From NCBI RefSeq assembly GCF_001485575.1, contig NZ_BCNB01000006.1:1922001-1986000 (forward strand): DNA of 64,000 nt. Reading direction: 5' to 3'. The notes below the pieces were generated by a model. It was not told the origin of the DNA. It saw only the letters and a program-made list of their open reading frames with translations, and ran no database searches. This DNA is from Haloarcula sp. CBA1127 (GTDB taxonomy: Archaea; Halobacteriota; Halobacteria; Halobacteriales; Haloarculaceae). Below, piece after piece: positions 15,316 through 24,459 of the stretch. The position numbers and the translations under genes were made by a program. Position 1 is the stretch's first letter. Every line of letters starts with the position of its first letter.

Positions 15316-18150
15316 TCAACCCCAGAACGACTGCGTCCGTGCGTACTCCCGCTCTTGCCGGAGGATGTCCCGGTAGAACTCGTCCTCGTCCTCCCGCAGA
15401 CGGTTGATGATGCGGGCGGCGTTGTGCGGCCCGACGCCGCGGGCGGCCAGCGCGACCACCGCTCGCTTCCCGTGGCTCTGGACCAGTGAGGCTGCGCGGT
15501 AGGCCCGCTCGGTCATCTTCTCCTGCTCGTCGTCCTTGTCGTCGGTCCGGACGGCCGAGACGACTTCCTCGGCCCAGGGATTCAGCGCGGCGATGCGGGT
15601 CGACCCACACTGCGGACACGACGGCTGGTCGCGCACGCGCTTGACCTGTTGTTTTCGGTCCCACTCCTTGCAGTGTAAACACATGAGGATGACGCGGTCG
15701 CTCTGGATGCGTTCCCTGACAGTTTTGATGACGCTTGCGTCGGCGTTCTCCGGTGAGAGTAGTTCCCGCCCGGATGAGTTCCCGCCGGTCCCGATTGGCG
15801 TGTGCTCGCCCACTGTTTCGAGCGCCACGTCGCCGCGCTGAATGTCCCGGAGAAGGTCGGCCGTCGCCTCGATAGCGAGGTCCTCGTGGCGCACCTCGCG
15901 CAGGGCTTCGTCGTACATCGGCGTGTCCTCTAGAGCGGCAAGCAGGCGGTCGCGGCCGAAGTCCGTCGATCCGCGACCGCGCCAGCGCTTGAGCGAGCCG
16001 AACTTTGTCGCTACCTGCGCCAGTTTGAATTTTAGTGCATCGGCGTTTTTCAGGCTGAGTTCGATCAGCACCGGGAGGTGGTCGGGGTCGGTGTCCTCGA
16101 TGACCTCGATGACGTCGCCGGCAGTGATCCGGCGCGGGACCTCCAGTGTAATCCGGTAGGGGTCGACCTCCATCGCGACTGATTCGCCCGCTCGCTGGCC
16201 GAGCAGCGCCGAGAGGACCCGTCCCAGCGTTTCGTTGATTTTGTGCCCGTAGCAAGCGTTGACGATGACCTCCCGGCCGTGGAACTCCACCAGAATAGTC
16301 GTGTCGTCCGGAATCGGCCCTTCGTGTTTTTCCACCTGCGAGAGCCCGTCGACGACGGTTTCGGGGCCGGCGGCATAGCGAGTCGCCACGTCTCTGGCGA
16401 CGGCCTCGGTGTTCGCGCCGTCCTGGAGTTGCCGACCAGCCACACGACGGAGTTCGCCGACTTCCGCGGCGACGGCTCTCGGAACCGGAATCTCCTGTCC
16501 GACCCACGACGGGACCTCACCGGCGGGGTCTTCGATGGGTGAGACGGTCACGACTTCCTCTTCCTCGTCGATATTCGTGATGCGCCACATCTCTCCGCGC
16601 TGGACGAACACCTCGCCGGGCGTGGCGAAGTTGACGACGAACTTCTCATCGAGGGTCCCGACCTGCTGGCCCGAAGCCACGTCCTCCACGTCGTAGGTGG
16701 CCTCGTCGGGAATCATCGAGAGGTTCTGATAGAAGTACTGCCAGGTCCCGCGGCGCTTCTCCAGCGTGTCCCGGTCCTCGTCCAGCCAGATGACGTTGTT
16801 CGCCGCGAGTTCCTCAATGACCTGCTTGAACTGTGCTTCATCGAGGTCCCGGAACGGATACGCACGGGTCAGTATCTCGAAGGCCCGCATCGCCCGGATC
16901 TCGCCGGTGTCCATCACCAGCCCGGCGATCTGGTTGGCGACTGTATCGAGGCTGCCGTCGTGTATTTCCGCCGGTTCGACATCACCGCCTTCGGCCTGCC
17001 TCGCAATCGCCAGCGCCTCTAACGTGTCGTCGGTGTCAGTCGTGACGACCGTGCCCGAGGAAACGAGATCCCGGCGGTGGCCGGCACGGCCGACCCGCTG
17101 GACGAGGCGGGACACCTGCCTGGGGCTGCCGTACTGGACGACGTGGTCGACGTGGCCCACGTCGATACCCAGCTCCATCGAGGAGGTACACAGCAAGGCG
17201 TCGAGGTCACCGGCCTTGAAGCGGTCCTCCACGTCGATGCGGGCCTCCTTCGACAGCGACCCGTGGTGGACGCCAAGGTCGGTCCCGAGTTCCTTGAACC
17301 GCGAGCCAAGCGCTTCGGCAGTTTGTCGGGTGTTGACAAATAGCAGGACAGATTCGTGTTCGTCGATGAGGTCTGCAATGTACCGGACGTGACTGGCCGT
17401 TTTGGCGTCGGTGACGAGTGTACTCGATAGCTGCTCGTCGCGGTCAGTAATCTGGGGCCGAACCACTTCGATATCTAGCCGGCTGCCGATGTCCACTTCC
17501 ACGATGGCACACGTCCGCCCGCCGGTGAGAAACCGGCCGACTTCGTGTGGGTCGCCAACAGTCGCCGAGAGGCCGATTCGCTGGAACCGCCCGGACAGTT
17601 CCCGGAGTCGCTCCAGACCGGCCGTCAACTGCGCGCCGCGCTTGGCCGCGGCGAGTTCGTGGACCTCGTCGATAACGATATGCTCGACATCTTCTAGCGC
17701 CGTCCGGAGCTTCGACCCGGTGAGCATCGCCTGTAGCGTTTCCGGCGTAGTCACCAGCACGTCCGGCGGGTCGTTAGCCTGCTTCTGGCGCTGGTAGTCA
17801 GTCGTGTCGCCGTGGCGAACGTCTACTTCGAGGCCGAGCGTTTCGCCCCACCAGTCGAGGCGCTGGCGCATGTCGCGGTTCAGCGCCCGGAGCGGCGTGA
17901 TGTACAGCGCACCGATGCCAAAGCGGTCCCCGGATTCGGCCAGCGCGTCGAAGACCGGCAACATCGCCGTTTCAGTTTTTCCGGTTCCGGTCGGGGCGAC
18001 GACTAGCGCGTCCCGCCCGTCAGCCAGAGTTGGAATCGCCTTTCGTTGTGGGTCGGTCGGCGTCGTGAAGCCGCGCTCGGAGAGCGCACTGCGGACGGCC
18101 GGCCCGAGCGCAGTGAAGGCGTCATCGCCGCGAGCGACCCCGTCAGTCAT
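15316..18150 (-). CDS. Lhr-type ATP-dependent helicase
   Basis: The protein has 944 residues, in the size range of archaeal Lhr proteins. Motifs in order: Q-like PTDPQRKAIP (about 30), Walker A APTGTGKTETA (about 52), TPLRALNRD (about 85), DEVH (about 161), and motif VI QRVGRAGHR (about 350). These are followed by a winged helix and the Lhr C-terminal domains. Near residue 845 a zinc site with CLHC and CPQC is inserted, and the C-terminus continues with a helix-hairpin-like segment (ALAARGVGPHNAARI). Lhr enzymes translocate 3'-5' and unwind forked DNA and RNA-DNA hybrids, so a role in repair or replication-fork processing is likely. It is a single gene with its own promoter region, facing fbp. 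Confidence 0.9.
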   Translation of the reverse strand: MTDGVARGDDAFTALGPAVRSALSERGFTTPTDPQRKAIPTLADGRDALVVAPTGTGKTETAMLPVFDALAESGDRFGIGALYITPLRALNRDMRQRLDWWGETLGLEVDVRHGDTTDYQRQKQANDPPDVLVTTPETLQAMLTGSKLRTALEDVEHIVIDEVHELAAAKRGAQLTAGLERLRELSGRFQRIGLSATVGDPHEVGRFLTGGRTCAIVEVDIGSRLDIEVVRPQITDRDEQLSSTLVTDAKTASHVRYIADLIDEHESVLLFVNTRQTAEALGSRFKELGTDLGVHHGSLSKEARIDVEDRFKAGDLDALLCTSSMELGIDVGHVDHVVQYGSPRQVSRLVQRVGRAGHRRDLVSSGTVVTTDTDDTLEALAIARQAEGGDVEPAEIHDGSLDTVANQIAGLVMDTGEIRAMRAFEILTRAYPFRDLDEAQFKQVIEELAANNVIWLDEDRDTLEKRRGTWQYFYQNLSMIPDEATYDVEDVASGQQVGTLDEKFVVNFATPGEVFVQRGEMWRITNIDEEEEVVTVSPIEDPAGEVPSWVGQEIPVPRAVAAEVGELRRVAGRQLQDGANTEAVARDVATRYAAGPETVVDGLSQVEKHEGPIPDDTTILVEFHGREVIVNACYGHKINETLGRVLSALLGQRAGESVAMEVDPYRITLEVPRRITAGDVIEVIEDTDPDHLPVLIELSLKNADALKFKLAQVATKFGSLKRWRGRGSTDFGRDRLLAALEDTPMYDEALREVRHEDLAIEATADLLRDIQRGDVALETVGEHTPIGTGGNSSGRELLSPENADASVIKTVRERIQSDRVILMCLHCKEWDRKQQVKRVRDQPSCPQCGSTRIAALNPWAEEVVSAVRTDDKDDEQEKMTERAYRAASLVQSHGKRAVVALAARGVGPHNAARIINRLREDEDEFYRDILRQEREYARTQSFWG

Positions 18151-18289
18151 CGCCCCTCCCTAGCGACTACACCGGGTTAAACACGTTGTGTCACTCTCTC
18201 TCGTCCCCCGTCGGTAACCAGGCCACTGCGGGCGTTGCGGGGGAGCGACGGGTACAGCCTTATGTCGTTGCCCTGGGATATGTGGAACC

Positions 18290-18331
18290 ATGACTGACGC
18301 CTGTGCAACTGCGGCCGGTGATGGCCTGTGA
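18290..18331 (+). CDS. Possible 13-codon leader ORF overlapping the fbp start
   Basis: ATG 18290 opens [13 protein letters not shown] and ends in TGA at 18329-18331, overlapping the GTG start of fbp by the pattern GTGA. A TATA-like CCTTATG (18258-18264) lies about 25-30 bases before this ATG, so a leaderless mRNA would start with this ORF. Translational coupling to fbp would follow. The element is short, so chance cannot be ruled out. Confidence 0.35.
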   Translation: MTDACATAAGDGL

Positions 18332-19176
18332 ACACGCTTGATGAGATCGAACGGGCGGTAAAGGACACGGCCCACTACGTTAGCGGGAACCTGGCGAACT
18401 ACGCCAACAGAGCCGCCGGCGAGAACCCGAGTGGGGAGCAACAGGTCGGTGGCGACGTGTGGGCCGACGACCTGTTTTTCGACGCGCTCGCGTACATCGA
18501 CGGCATCGGTGCGTACGCAAGCGAGGAGCGCAGCGACGTGGTCGACTGTGGCGAGGGCTACAGTATCGCCATCGACCCGCTCGATGGCTCCTCGAATCTC
18601 GCCTCGAACAACTCCGTGGGGACGATAATCGGGGTTTACGACGCCGAACTCCCCGCGCCAGGCCGGGAAATGGTCGCATCGCTGATGGTGCTGTACGGCC
18701 CATACACGACGCTGACAATCGCCCGGTCCGACCGCGATGTCGTCCAAGAGCACCTCCTCCGGGACGGGCACAGCGAGCGCTGGGGCCAGTTCGAACTGCC
18801 AGCGGAGCCGACAGTCGTCGGGTTAGCGGGCAAGACCGGCGAGCGAAGCGACACGTTCAACGACATCGCCCAGGCCTTCGAGCGGGACCTGAAGCTGCGT
18901 TACGGCGGCGCGACCGTTGCCGACCTGGCGCAGGTGCTCGAATACGGCGGTCTGTTCGGGTATCCGGTGACGTCAGGGTATCCAAACGGCAAGCTCAGAG
19001 TCCACTTCGAATCAGCACCGCTCGCATACCTCGTCGAGGCGGCCGGCGGGGCCTCAAGCGACGGCTCACAGTCCTTACTCGACGTCGAACCGGACGGTAT
19101 CCACGACCGGACGCCAACGTTCCTCGGAAACGCAGAACTGGTCGAAGAACTCGAAGCGGCGCTCTTGGAAGCATAG
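18328..19176 (+). CDS. fbp: Fructose-1,6-bisphosphatase, class I
   Basis: This enzyme hydrolyses fructose 1,6-bisphosphate to fructose 6-phosphate in gluconeogenesis. The protein has 282 residues. The metal-binding motif DPLDGSSN (about 86-93) with upstream acidic ligands (the EER region, about 68-70) identifies the inositol-monophosphatase/FBPase superfamily; the substrate-binding C-terminal half includes the GGLFGYP and SAPLAYLVE segments typical of FBPase I. The start is GTG 18328, since no in-frame ATG lies near and the N-terminal helix matches the family length. Fructose bisphosphatases of this class act without a separate aldolase function. Confidence 0.9.
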   Translation: MNTLDEIERAVKDTAHYVSGNLANYANRAAGENPSGEQQVGGDVWADDLFFDALAYIDGIGAYASEERSDVVDCGEGYSIAIDPLDGSSNLASNNSVGTIIGVYDAELPAPGREMVASLMVLYGPYTTLTIARSDRDVVQEHLLRDGHSERWGQFELPAEPTVVGLAGKTGERSDTFNDIAQAFERDLKLRYGGATVADLAQVLEYGGLFGYPVTSGYPNGKLRVHFESAPLAYLVEAAGGASSDGSQSLLDVEPDGIHDRTPTFLGNAELVEELEAALLEA

Positions 19177-19195
19177 GCGGGTACAGAGCGCTAGC

Positions 19196-19945
19196 TTAGA
19201 CCTGCCGGTAAGCCCCTAACCGCGTGCCATCAAGCAGGAACGCCTCGGTATCCGCCATGCCCTCGGGCAGGAACGGGGCGAGGAACTCCTGCCCGTCGAC
19301 GTTGACCCACGTCCCTCCGGAGCGGTCATTGAACGCCGGGAAAACGACGATATCCGGTGCGTCCTCGACCGGCTGGCCAAACTGTTCGGAAAACGGCTCA
19401 CTCGCCAGCGAGCCGCGGAGCCAGGCCCGCTCCTTCTGGGCACCGCCGACGCTGTCTTCGAGTCGGACGACGGGATGTTCGTGGCCGACACAAACGACAT
19501 CCGCTCCGAGTACGTCCGGCGCAGGCCAGGTGTGGCCGTGGGCGAACCCGACCGAACCGAGACGGGTTCCGTGTCCCGGTGTTACCTCGACATCGGCATC
19601 GAGGTCAGATAGGACCGGCTCCAGACCGCCGTCGTGATTCCCTTTCACCAGTGTCACGGGCACGTCAAGGGCGTCGAACAGGGCTTCGAGTTCCGCCCGC
19701 TCGTCTGCGAACGGATCACCGATGGCGTGACCCAGGTCGCCGACGACCACCAGCCGGTCGGCGCGAGCGCGGTCAAGACATGCCAGTAATCGCTCTCGGC
19801 GGTCCTCAGCGGCTGACTGGAGTTCGACGCCCTCGTATCTGAGCCCCGCTTCGATGCCGGCGTGGTAGTCTGCGACCGCCAGCAACCGCTCCCCGTCGGT
19901 GTCGACTGTCGCGGCTGGAACGCCAGGAAGCGGTTCGACACGCAT
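19196..19945 (-). CDS. rpe: Calcineurin-like metallophosphoesterase of the RPA operon
   Basis: The protein has 249 residues. The five phosphoesterase motifs are present: ADYH (about 26-29), VGDLGH (about 68), GNHD (about 102), GHTW (about 136) and GHEHP (about 154). In Haloferax volcanii a phosphoesterase gene (rpe) follows rpa1 and the associated-protein gene, and the same order is seen here: rpa, rpap, then this gene after 84 bases. The substrate is unknown, but the motifs imply a two-metal phosphodiesterase or phosphatase. Linked expression with ssDNA-binding proteins suggests a DNA-metabolism role; that is inference. Confidence 0.88.
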   Translation of the reverse strand: MRVEPLPGVPAATVDTDGERLLAVADYHAGIEAGLRYEGVELQSAAEDRRERLLACLDRARADRLVVVGDLGHAIGDPFADERAELEALFDALDVPVTLVKGNHDGGLEPVLSDLDADVEVTPGHGTRLGSVGFAHGHTWPAPDVLGADVVCVGHEHPVVRLEDSVGGAQKERAWLRGSLASEPFSEQFGQPVEDAPDIVVFPAFNDRSGGTWVNVDGQEFLAPFLPEGMADTEAFLLDGTRLGAYRQV

Positions 19946-20029
19946 CTGCGCTCGGTTGGTTCGCAGGGAAGAAAAGGACCGCGGCTCGTTCTGAGCCGAT
20001 CTCGGAACCGGCTGTGAGCCGTCGTTCGT

Positions 20030-21760
20030 TTATATCGGCTTGAGCTTGCCGTCGTCGGGTTCGTAACACCGACCGCCCATCAGGGCGTCCTGAATGGCGT
20101 CGTCCACCGCGTCGGCGTCGGCCCCGTAGCGGTCGACGACCGCCGCCAGCAGTTCTTCGCGGTCGGCCCCGTTGCCGTCGTCGAGTTCGTCCATGACCTC
20201 CATCGCGGCGTCTTCGAGGTCCACGTCCTCGGATGGCTCCGCGCCGCTGTCGTCATCCTCGTCACTCTCGGCCGCCGGTTCTGCGGTCGTCTCCGCCCCA
20301 GACAGCGTCGTGTCCCCTTCAGCCGACGGTGCTGTTTCTGGCGCTGTCTCCGACTCTGTCTCTGACTCGGTTGCGGAGGCGGGCTCCGTCTCCGGCTCGC
20401 TGTCGACCTCCGTGTCCGCGTCCGCCTCGGCGGGCACCTCCTCGTCGGGGTCCGGCGTCTCGATGCCGGCTTCGCCGGGCTCGTCGACCTCGGTCCCCGT
20501 CTGGAAGTCAGTGCCGTACTCCTGCTCGATCTCCTCGCGCTCGTCCTCGTCCAGTTCGAACTCCGGATCGAACTCGCCGAGGTCCTCGTCTGCCGTCGCT
20601 GCGTCGCTGTCCGGGGCCGTCGACGTGGCCGTCTCCGGCTCGGTGGTGGTGGCTTCGGAACCGCTCTCCTCCAGCGGCTCACTGCCCGCCGTACCGTCGG
20701 TTCCGGACGACGGCTCCGGCTCGCTCGTGGACGAAGCCATCGACGTTTCGGGCTCGGTATCGACGGTTTCGGGCTCCGTCGTCGACGGTGTTTCCGAGAC
20801 TACCGGCTCCTCGTCGATGGTCGTTTCAGTTGTGTCGTCCTCGGATGCCGTCTCCGTTGCCGGTTCGTCCGTGGGCGTGTCGCTCTCTGTCGTCTCAGCC
20901 ACCGGCTCGTCAGCGGCTGTCTCCGTCGCCGGCTCGCTGGCTTCGGACACAGTCCCCTGTTCGTCGGCCGCCGCGTCCACGCTTGCCTCGTCCGCTGTCG
21001 TCTCTGCTGTAGAAACGTCGGTGTCGAGGTCGAGGGAGGCAAGCAGCGGAATCGGGTCGTCGGTCCCGTCGTCGGGTGACAGCGACAGCCCTTCCGCTTC
21101 ATCCGTGTCGCCGGCGACGACGCGAGCGGCGTCGAGCGCCGTCGTTCGGAGCGCGTCGAGGTAGTCGCCGGTCGTGCCGTAGTGGTCCAGCGCGAGCGTG
21201 ATGCCGGCCGCGGCGCTCTCGTCGATGCCCCGGTCGACCAGCGCCTGGCGGAGGTCGTCACCGGCCAGACCGGTCTGTTTCGCGCTGGCTATCTGGCCGA
21301 CCCGCGAGACGGTCTGCTCGGCGGCCTGAACGACCCAGCGGTCCCGCGTGTCCGCGTCGACCTCGCTGATGCTTTCGGGCCGCACCGAGGTGAACACCCG
21401 GTCGCTGTCGTCGGGCTGGAAGGTGCGGGCCTTGCCCGTGACGGCGACGAACATCGGCGGGTCGGCGGCTTCGAGGAAGGCCAGCTCGTCGGGCTGGTAC
21501 TGGCCGGCGTAGATGACGAACGGGCCGGTCGGGTCCACGACACGAGCACGCAGCACGTCGTCGTTGACCTGTTCGAGTTCGGTGAGGACGCCGACGAGGA
21601 ACAGGCGGTTGACTCGCGCGCCGGTCGGCGTGACGACGTAGTTCGGCGCGCGCTCCTCGTCGGACTCGGAGTACGAGAAGTCGGCGTCGTCGAACTCCGC
21701 GGCGAACAGCCGATGGGCGACCTCCCGGCGGCCGGGGCCGCTATCTCCGGATTCACTCAT
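20030..21760 (-). CDS. rpap1: RPA-associated protein with a long acidic insert
   Basis: The protein has 576 residues. The N-terminal part (about 1-195) contains an OB-like domain (RLFLVGVLTELEQV to TGPFVIYAGQYQ) that matches the haloarchaeal RPA-associated proteins (COG3390). From about 225 to 500 it is a low-complexity chain of Glu, Asp, Thr, Ser and Ala with many SDEP/ETA-like repeats. A short folded C-terminal domain (about 500-576, winged-helix-like) ends the protein. It is coupled to rpa by an ATGA overlap (21757-21760). Partners of RPA in Haloferax are encoded the same way and co-purify with it. The acidic linker probably keeps the domains flexible or mimics DNA; this is inference. Confidence 0.9.
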   Translation of the reverse strand: MSESGDSGPGRREVAHRLFAAEFDDADFSYSESDEERAPNYVVTPTGARVNRLFLVGVLTELEQVNDDVLRARVVDPTGPFVIYAGQYQPDELAFLEAADPPMFVAVTGKARTFQPDDSDRVFTSVRPESISEVDADTRDRWVVQAAEQTVSRVGQIASAKQTGLAGDDLRQALVDRGIDESAAAGITLALDHYGTTGDYLDALRTTALDAARVVAGDTDEAEGLSLSPDDGTDDPIPLLASLDLDTDVSTAETTADEASVDAAADEQGTVSEASEPATETAADEPVAETTESDTPTDEPATETASEDDTTETTIDEEPVVSETPSTTEPETVDTEPETSMASSTSEPEPSSGTDGTAGSEPLEESGSEATTTEPETATSTAPDSDAATADEDLGEFDPEFELDEDEREEIEQEYGTDFQTGTEVDEPGEAGIETPDPDEEVPAEADADTEVDSEPETEPASATESETESETAPETAPSAEGDTTLSGAETTAEPAAESDEDDDSGAEPSEDVDLEDAAMEVMDELDDGNGADREELLAAVVDRYGADADAVDDAIQDALMGGRCYEPDDGKLKPI

Positions 21761-23037
21761 GTGTCTGCCTCCTGCAAAAGGGCCTGCGCACGCGTCGCCG
21801 GGTCGTCGTCGGCCTCGGCGAAGGTCGAGGCAGTGAGGTTCGCACCGTACTCGTCGACCGATAGCGACCCGCGAACGACGTACTCACGGCCCACAATACG
21901 GTCGCTGATACGGTCGGCGACGACCTCTTTATCCATCGCATCGCGGGCGTGCTCGCGGGCGTCGTCGAGGTCGCCACCGTACACGCGGGCGGTGAGTTCG
22001 TCATCGAGCACCGCGGTGACGGTGTCGGTTCCGTCGTCGAGGATGGCCTTCGTCCGCAGGTCGTCCTCGCCGTCGACCGCGCCGTGGGAGCGACACTGGC
22101 CGTTCTGGATGACGCGGCCACACTCCGGACAGCGCTCGATGAGGCCGGAGCCGTCCCGCACCTCGATGACATTGCCTGCCAGTTCCACGTCGAACAGGCC
22201 GCCGCTCTCGACGGCCTCACGGACTGACAACCGCGGTGCGTCTTCGGTAACATCGACCGTGCGGTCCAGCGCGGTCACCGTCGAGAACTCGGAGACGTTT
22301 ACCGACGGCGCACCGCGGAACTCACGGACGAACGTCTCGTCAAGGCGCACGGATGCTCCTTCTTCGATTTCGTCGTGAGGCTTCCAGTCGGTGAACGGGA
22401 GTCGGCCGCTCTCGTCGCCGACGACGCCGCTGAGAATCGTCGTTTCGCCGTCGCGACCGTCGATAACCTTCTGTTCGCATTCCAGCACCTGCACCTCGAC
22501 AGTGATGCCGCGATCGCCCGGTGCAAGGGCCTGTAGCGTGGCGCGGCCACCGACATCGTAGTCAATGTCGAGTGTTTCGTCAACGACCTCGGGGTCGGTG
22601 CTGTCGCCCAGATTGAGTTCCGGCTGGCCGTCCCACTCCCGGACGCCGGCGTTGCCAAGTCGGACGGTCTGGCCGGGCTGGAGGTCGCCAGAGAAGCCGT
22701 CCCACGCGGTGTAGGAAATCTTCCCGGTCTCGTCGGCGAGTTCGCCCTCGCGGATGACGTGCTGTTCCCCGTTGTACTGGATGGACCGTCGACCTGACGT
22801 GAGCACCACGGCGGTGACCGTCACGTTCGAGTCGTCGGTCGAAACCTCGCTGATGGCTTTGCTCGACGGCGTGCCGTCGCCGCTTGAACTGCCATCGCCG
22901 TACTTCCGTCTGAGGCTCTGCTTGGCCTCGTCCATGGGAACGGAGTAGTTTACGAGGTTTTCCAGGTCGCGTATGACCTCCTCTTTGTCAACACCGAGGT
23001 CGGAGGCGAGCTCCTCGGCATGGTCTTCGAGAGACAT
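21757..23037 (-). CDS. rpa1: Replication protein A (single-stranded DNA-binding), three OB folds plus zinc finger
   Basis: The product binds single-stranded DNA in replication and repair. The start chosen is MSLEDHAEEL (ATG 23037); an in-frame ATG 24 bases upstream is also possible. The 426 residues hold an N-terminal helical segment, then three OB folds (about 65-165, 170-270 and 280-345) with the usual DETGKISYTAWD and DESGRLPFTDW strand patterns. A zinc-finger region, CPECG...GQCRSH (about 310-330), and a final OB-like segment follow. First gene of the rpa-rpap-rpe operon. Confidence 0.93.
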   Translation of the reverse strand: MSLEDHAEELASDLGVDKEEVIRDLENLVNYSVPMDEAKQSLRRKYGDGSSSGDGTPSSKAISEVSTDDSNVTVTAVVLTSGRRSIQYNGEQHVIREGELADETGKISYTAWDGFSGDLQPGQTVRLGNAGVREWDGQPELNLGDSTDPEVVDETLDIDYDVGGRATLQALAPGDRGITVEVQVLECEQKVIDGRDGETTILSGVVGDESGRLPFTDWKPHDEIEEGASVRLDETFVREFRGAPSVNVSEFSTVTALDRTVDVTEDAPRLSVREAVESGGLFDVELAGNVIEVRDGSGLIERCPECGRVIQNGQCRSHGAVDGEDDLRTKAILDDGTDTVTAVLDDELTARVYGGDLDDAREHARDAMDKEVVADRISDRIVGREYVVRGSLSVDEYGANLTASTFAEADDDPATRAQALLQEADT

Positions 23038-23129
23038 CGACTGACGGTTCGACGGGAGCACTCAAAAGCGTTTTCGGCCAGCCGTGTAGGGTACAGCTGT
23101 CGATACCTGTTTGAAATCGCCCAAAATTC

Positions 23130-23137
23130 TTATTTAT
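23130..23137 (+). promoter_or_regulatory. TATA box of the 23159/23281 transcription unit
   Basis: TTATTTAT lies 22-29 bases before the ATG at 23159, the spacing expected for a leaderless transcript starting at that ATG. It supports the small ORF at 23159 as the true first cistron. Confidence 0.5.
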
Positions 23138-23158
23138 GACACTGTAATCTCTCAGAAT

Positions 23159-23278
23159 ATGCTCTCTGACCGAGTTAGTGGGTTTCAGGCGGCCGAAAAT
23201 TCCGATACTGGCCACGTCAAGCTAACCGGGCAGCAAGTTATCGACACTGATAGCGATCGCGGTCATGGGGGTGACTGA
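23159..23278 (+). CDS. Small ORF, 39 residues, upstream of the 23281 gene
   Basis: The ORF begins MLSDRVSGFQAAENSDTGHV and ends 2 bases before the next gene. A TATA box sits at leaderless distance. The product is small, soluble and slightly acidic, with no recognised motif. The tight spacing suggests co-translation with the next gene, although it could instead be a regulatory leader. Confidence 0.5.
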   Translation: MLSDRVSGFQAAENSDTGHVKLTGQQVIDTDSDRGHGGD

Positions 23279-23280
23279 CA

Positions 23281-23739
23281 ATGGGCAGTATGTTCGGGTC
23301 GAAGCCGTCAGAGGCCCACGTCATCTGGCGGAGTGGCCGGAACAACGACGGCAAGAAGAAGTTCGATTTCGAGTACCTGGAGCTGTGGGCCGCTCATTTC
23401 GGCGTCGACTTCGAGCAGTGGACCCGTGTCGACCACGACCGTGCGGACGAACCCCGCGAGCAGTTCGCCTGCGTGTTCCGCTGGGCGAAAAGCGGCGGAC
23501 AGGAACTCTCCGTCGGCGACCAGGAGTGGTCGATGGGCTCCCAGCGCAAGCCCCGGACGTTCCTCGAAATCGACGAGGAAGGGATGGTCAGACTTCGGGG
23601 CTGGACCAGTGAAACAACGCTCGATGTCGAGGAGTTAGTACTGAAAAAGACGGTACTGAAGCTGAAAACTGCCGACGGCACGGTAAAGAAACTCGATGTC
23701 CGGAAGCTCTCGAAACGCCCCGAAACGACCTCCACCTGA
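23281..23739 (+). CDS. Conserved hypothetical protein, 152 residues
   Basis: The sequence is Trp-rich (IWRSGRNNDGKKKFDFEYLELWAAHFG, VFRWAKSGG, SMGSQRKPRTFLEI) with a final strand-rich Lys-heavy end (KKTVLKLKTADGTVKKLDVR). It looks like a beta-sandwich of the SHOCT-free haloarchaeal type, but I recognise no domain. Codon use and acidic bias fit a real gene. It is downstream of the 39-residue ORF, and the next gene begins 44 bases later, so one transcript may carry all three. Confidence 0.7.
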   Translation: MGSMFGSKPSEAHVIWRSGRNNDGKKKFDFEYLELWAAHFGVDFEQWTRVDHDRADEPREQFACVFRWAKSGGQELSVGDQEWSMGSQRKPRTFLEIDEEGMVRLRGWTSETTLDVEELVLKKTVLKLKTADGTVKKLDVRKLSKRPETTST

Positions 23740-23783
23740 GCGTAACCCAAAAGCCGTTTGACGTGTCGCCGGCACGAACGAGT

Positions 23784-24443
23784 ATGCACGTCGTCGTCAA
23801 CGCCGCCATGAGTGTCGACGGGAAGCTCTCTTCCCGCCGCCGCGAACAGATCGCTATCTCCGGCCCGGACGACTTCGACCGCGTCGACCAGCTTCGAGCC
23901 GACAGCGACGCGGTGATGGTCGGCGTCGGGACGATTCTCGCCGACGATCCCTCACTGACTGTCGACGATGCCGATCGCCGCGCCGCCCGGGCTGACCGCG
24001 GCGACCCGGAAAATCCCGCCCGCGTCATCGCCGACTCCCGTATCCGTACGCCACCGGACGCCACAGTGCTTGACGGCCGCGCACAGACCTACCTCCTCGT
24101 CAGTGAGGCCGCGCCGCCGGACTTCATCGAGGAAATGGAAGACGCTGGCGCGTACGTCATCGCTGCCGGGCAAGACCGGGTCGATCTGACGACGACGCTC
24201 GCGAAGCTGGAAGGTGACGGGATCGACCAGCTCATGGTCGAAGGCGGTGGCGAACTCATTTTCGGCCTGCTAGAGGAGGCGCTGGTCGACGAACTGTTCG
24301 TCTACATCGGTCCGAAGGTCATCGGCGGCCGCGACGCGCCGACGCTGGCCGACGGCGACGGCTTCATCGAGGATTTCCCGGAGCCGGAGCTGGCCGACGT
24401 CGAACGGGTCGACGACGGCGTGGTGCTACACTGGCAGTTCTAA
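23784..24443 (+). CDS. 2,5-diamino-6-ribosylamino-pyrimidinone 5'-phosphate reductase (riboflavin pathway, RibD C-terminal fold)
   Basis: The enzyme reduces the ribosylamino pyrimidine intermediate in archaeal riboflavin and F420 synthesis, using NADPH. The start is ATG 23784 (MHVVVNAAMSVDGKL), which gives 219 residues; the upstream extension is not needed. The family hallmark MSVDGK (about 9-14), the ADSDAVMVGVGTILADDPSLT segment and the GGG motif in VEGGGELIFGLLE (about 155) match the DHFR-like RibD reductase fold. Archaeal enzymes of this type (ArfC) act before deamination, unlike the bacterial order. Confidence 0.9.
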   Translation: MHVVVNAAMSVDGKLSSRRREQIAISGPDDFDRVDQLRADSDAVMVGVGTILADDPSLTVDDADRRAARADRGDPENPARVIADSRIRTPPDATVLDGRAQTYLLVSEAAPPDFIEEMEDAGAYVIAAGQDRVDLTTTLAKLEGDGIDQLMVEGGGELIFGLLEEALVDELFVYIGPKVIGGRDAPTLADGDGFIEDFPEPELADVERVDDGVVLHWQF

Positions 24444-24459
24444 GAACTGGCCGACAGAA

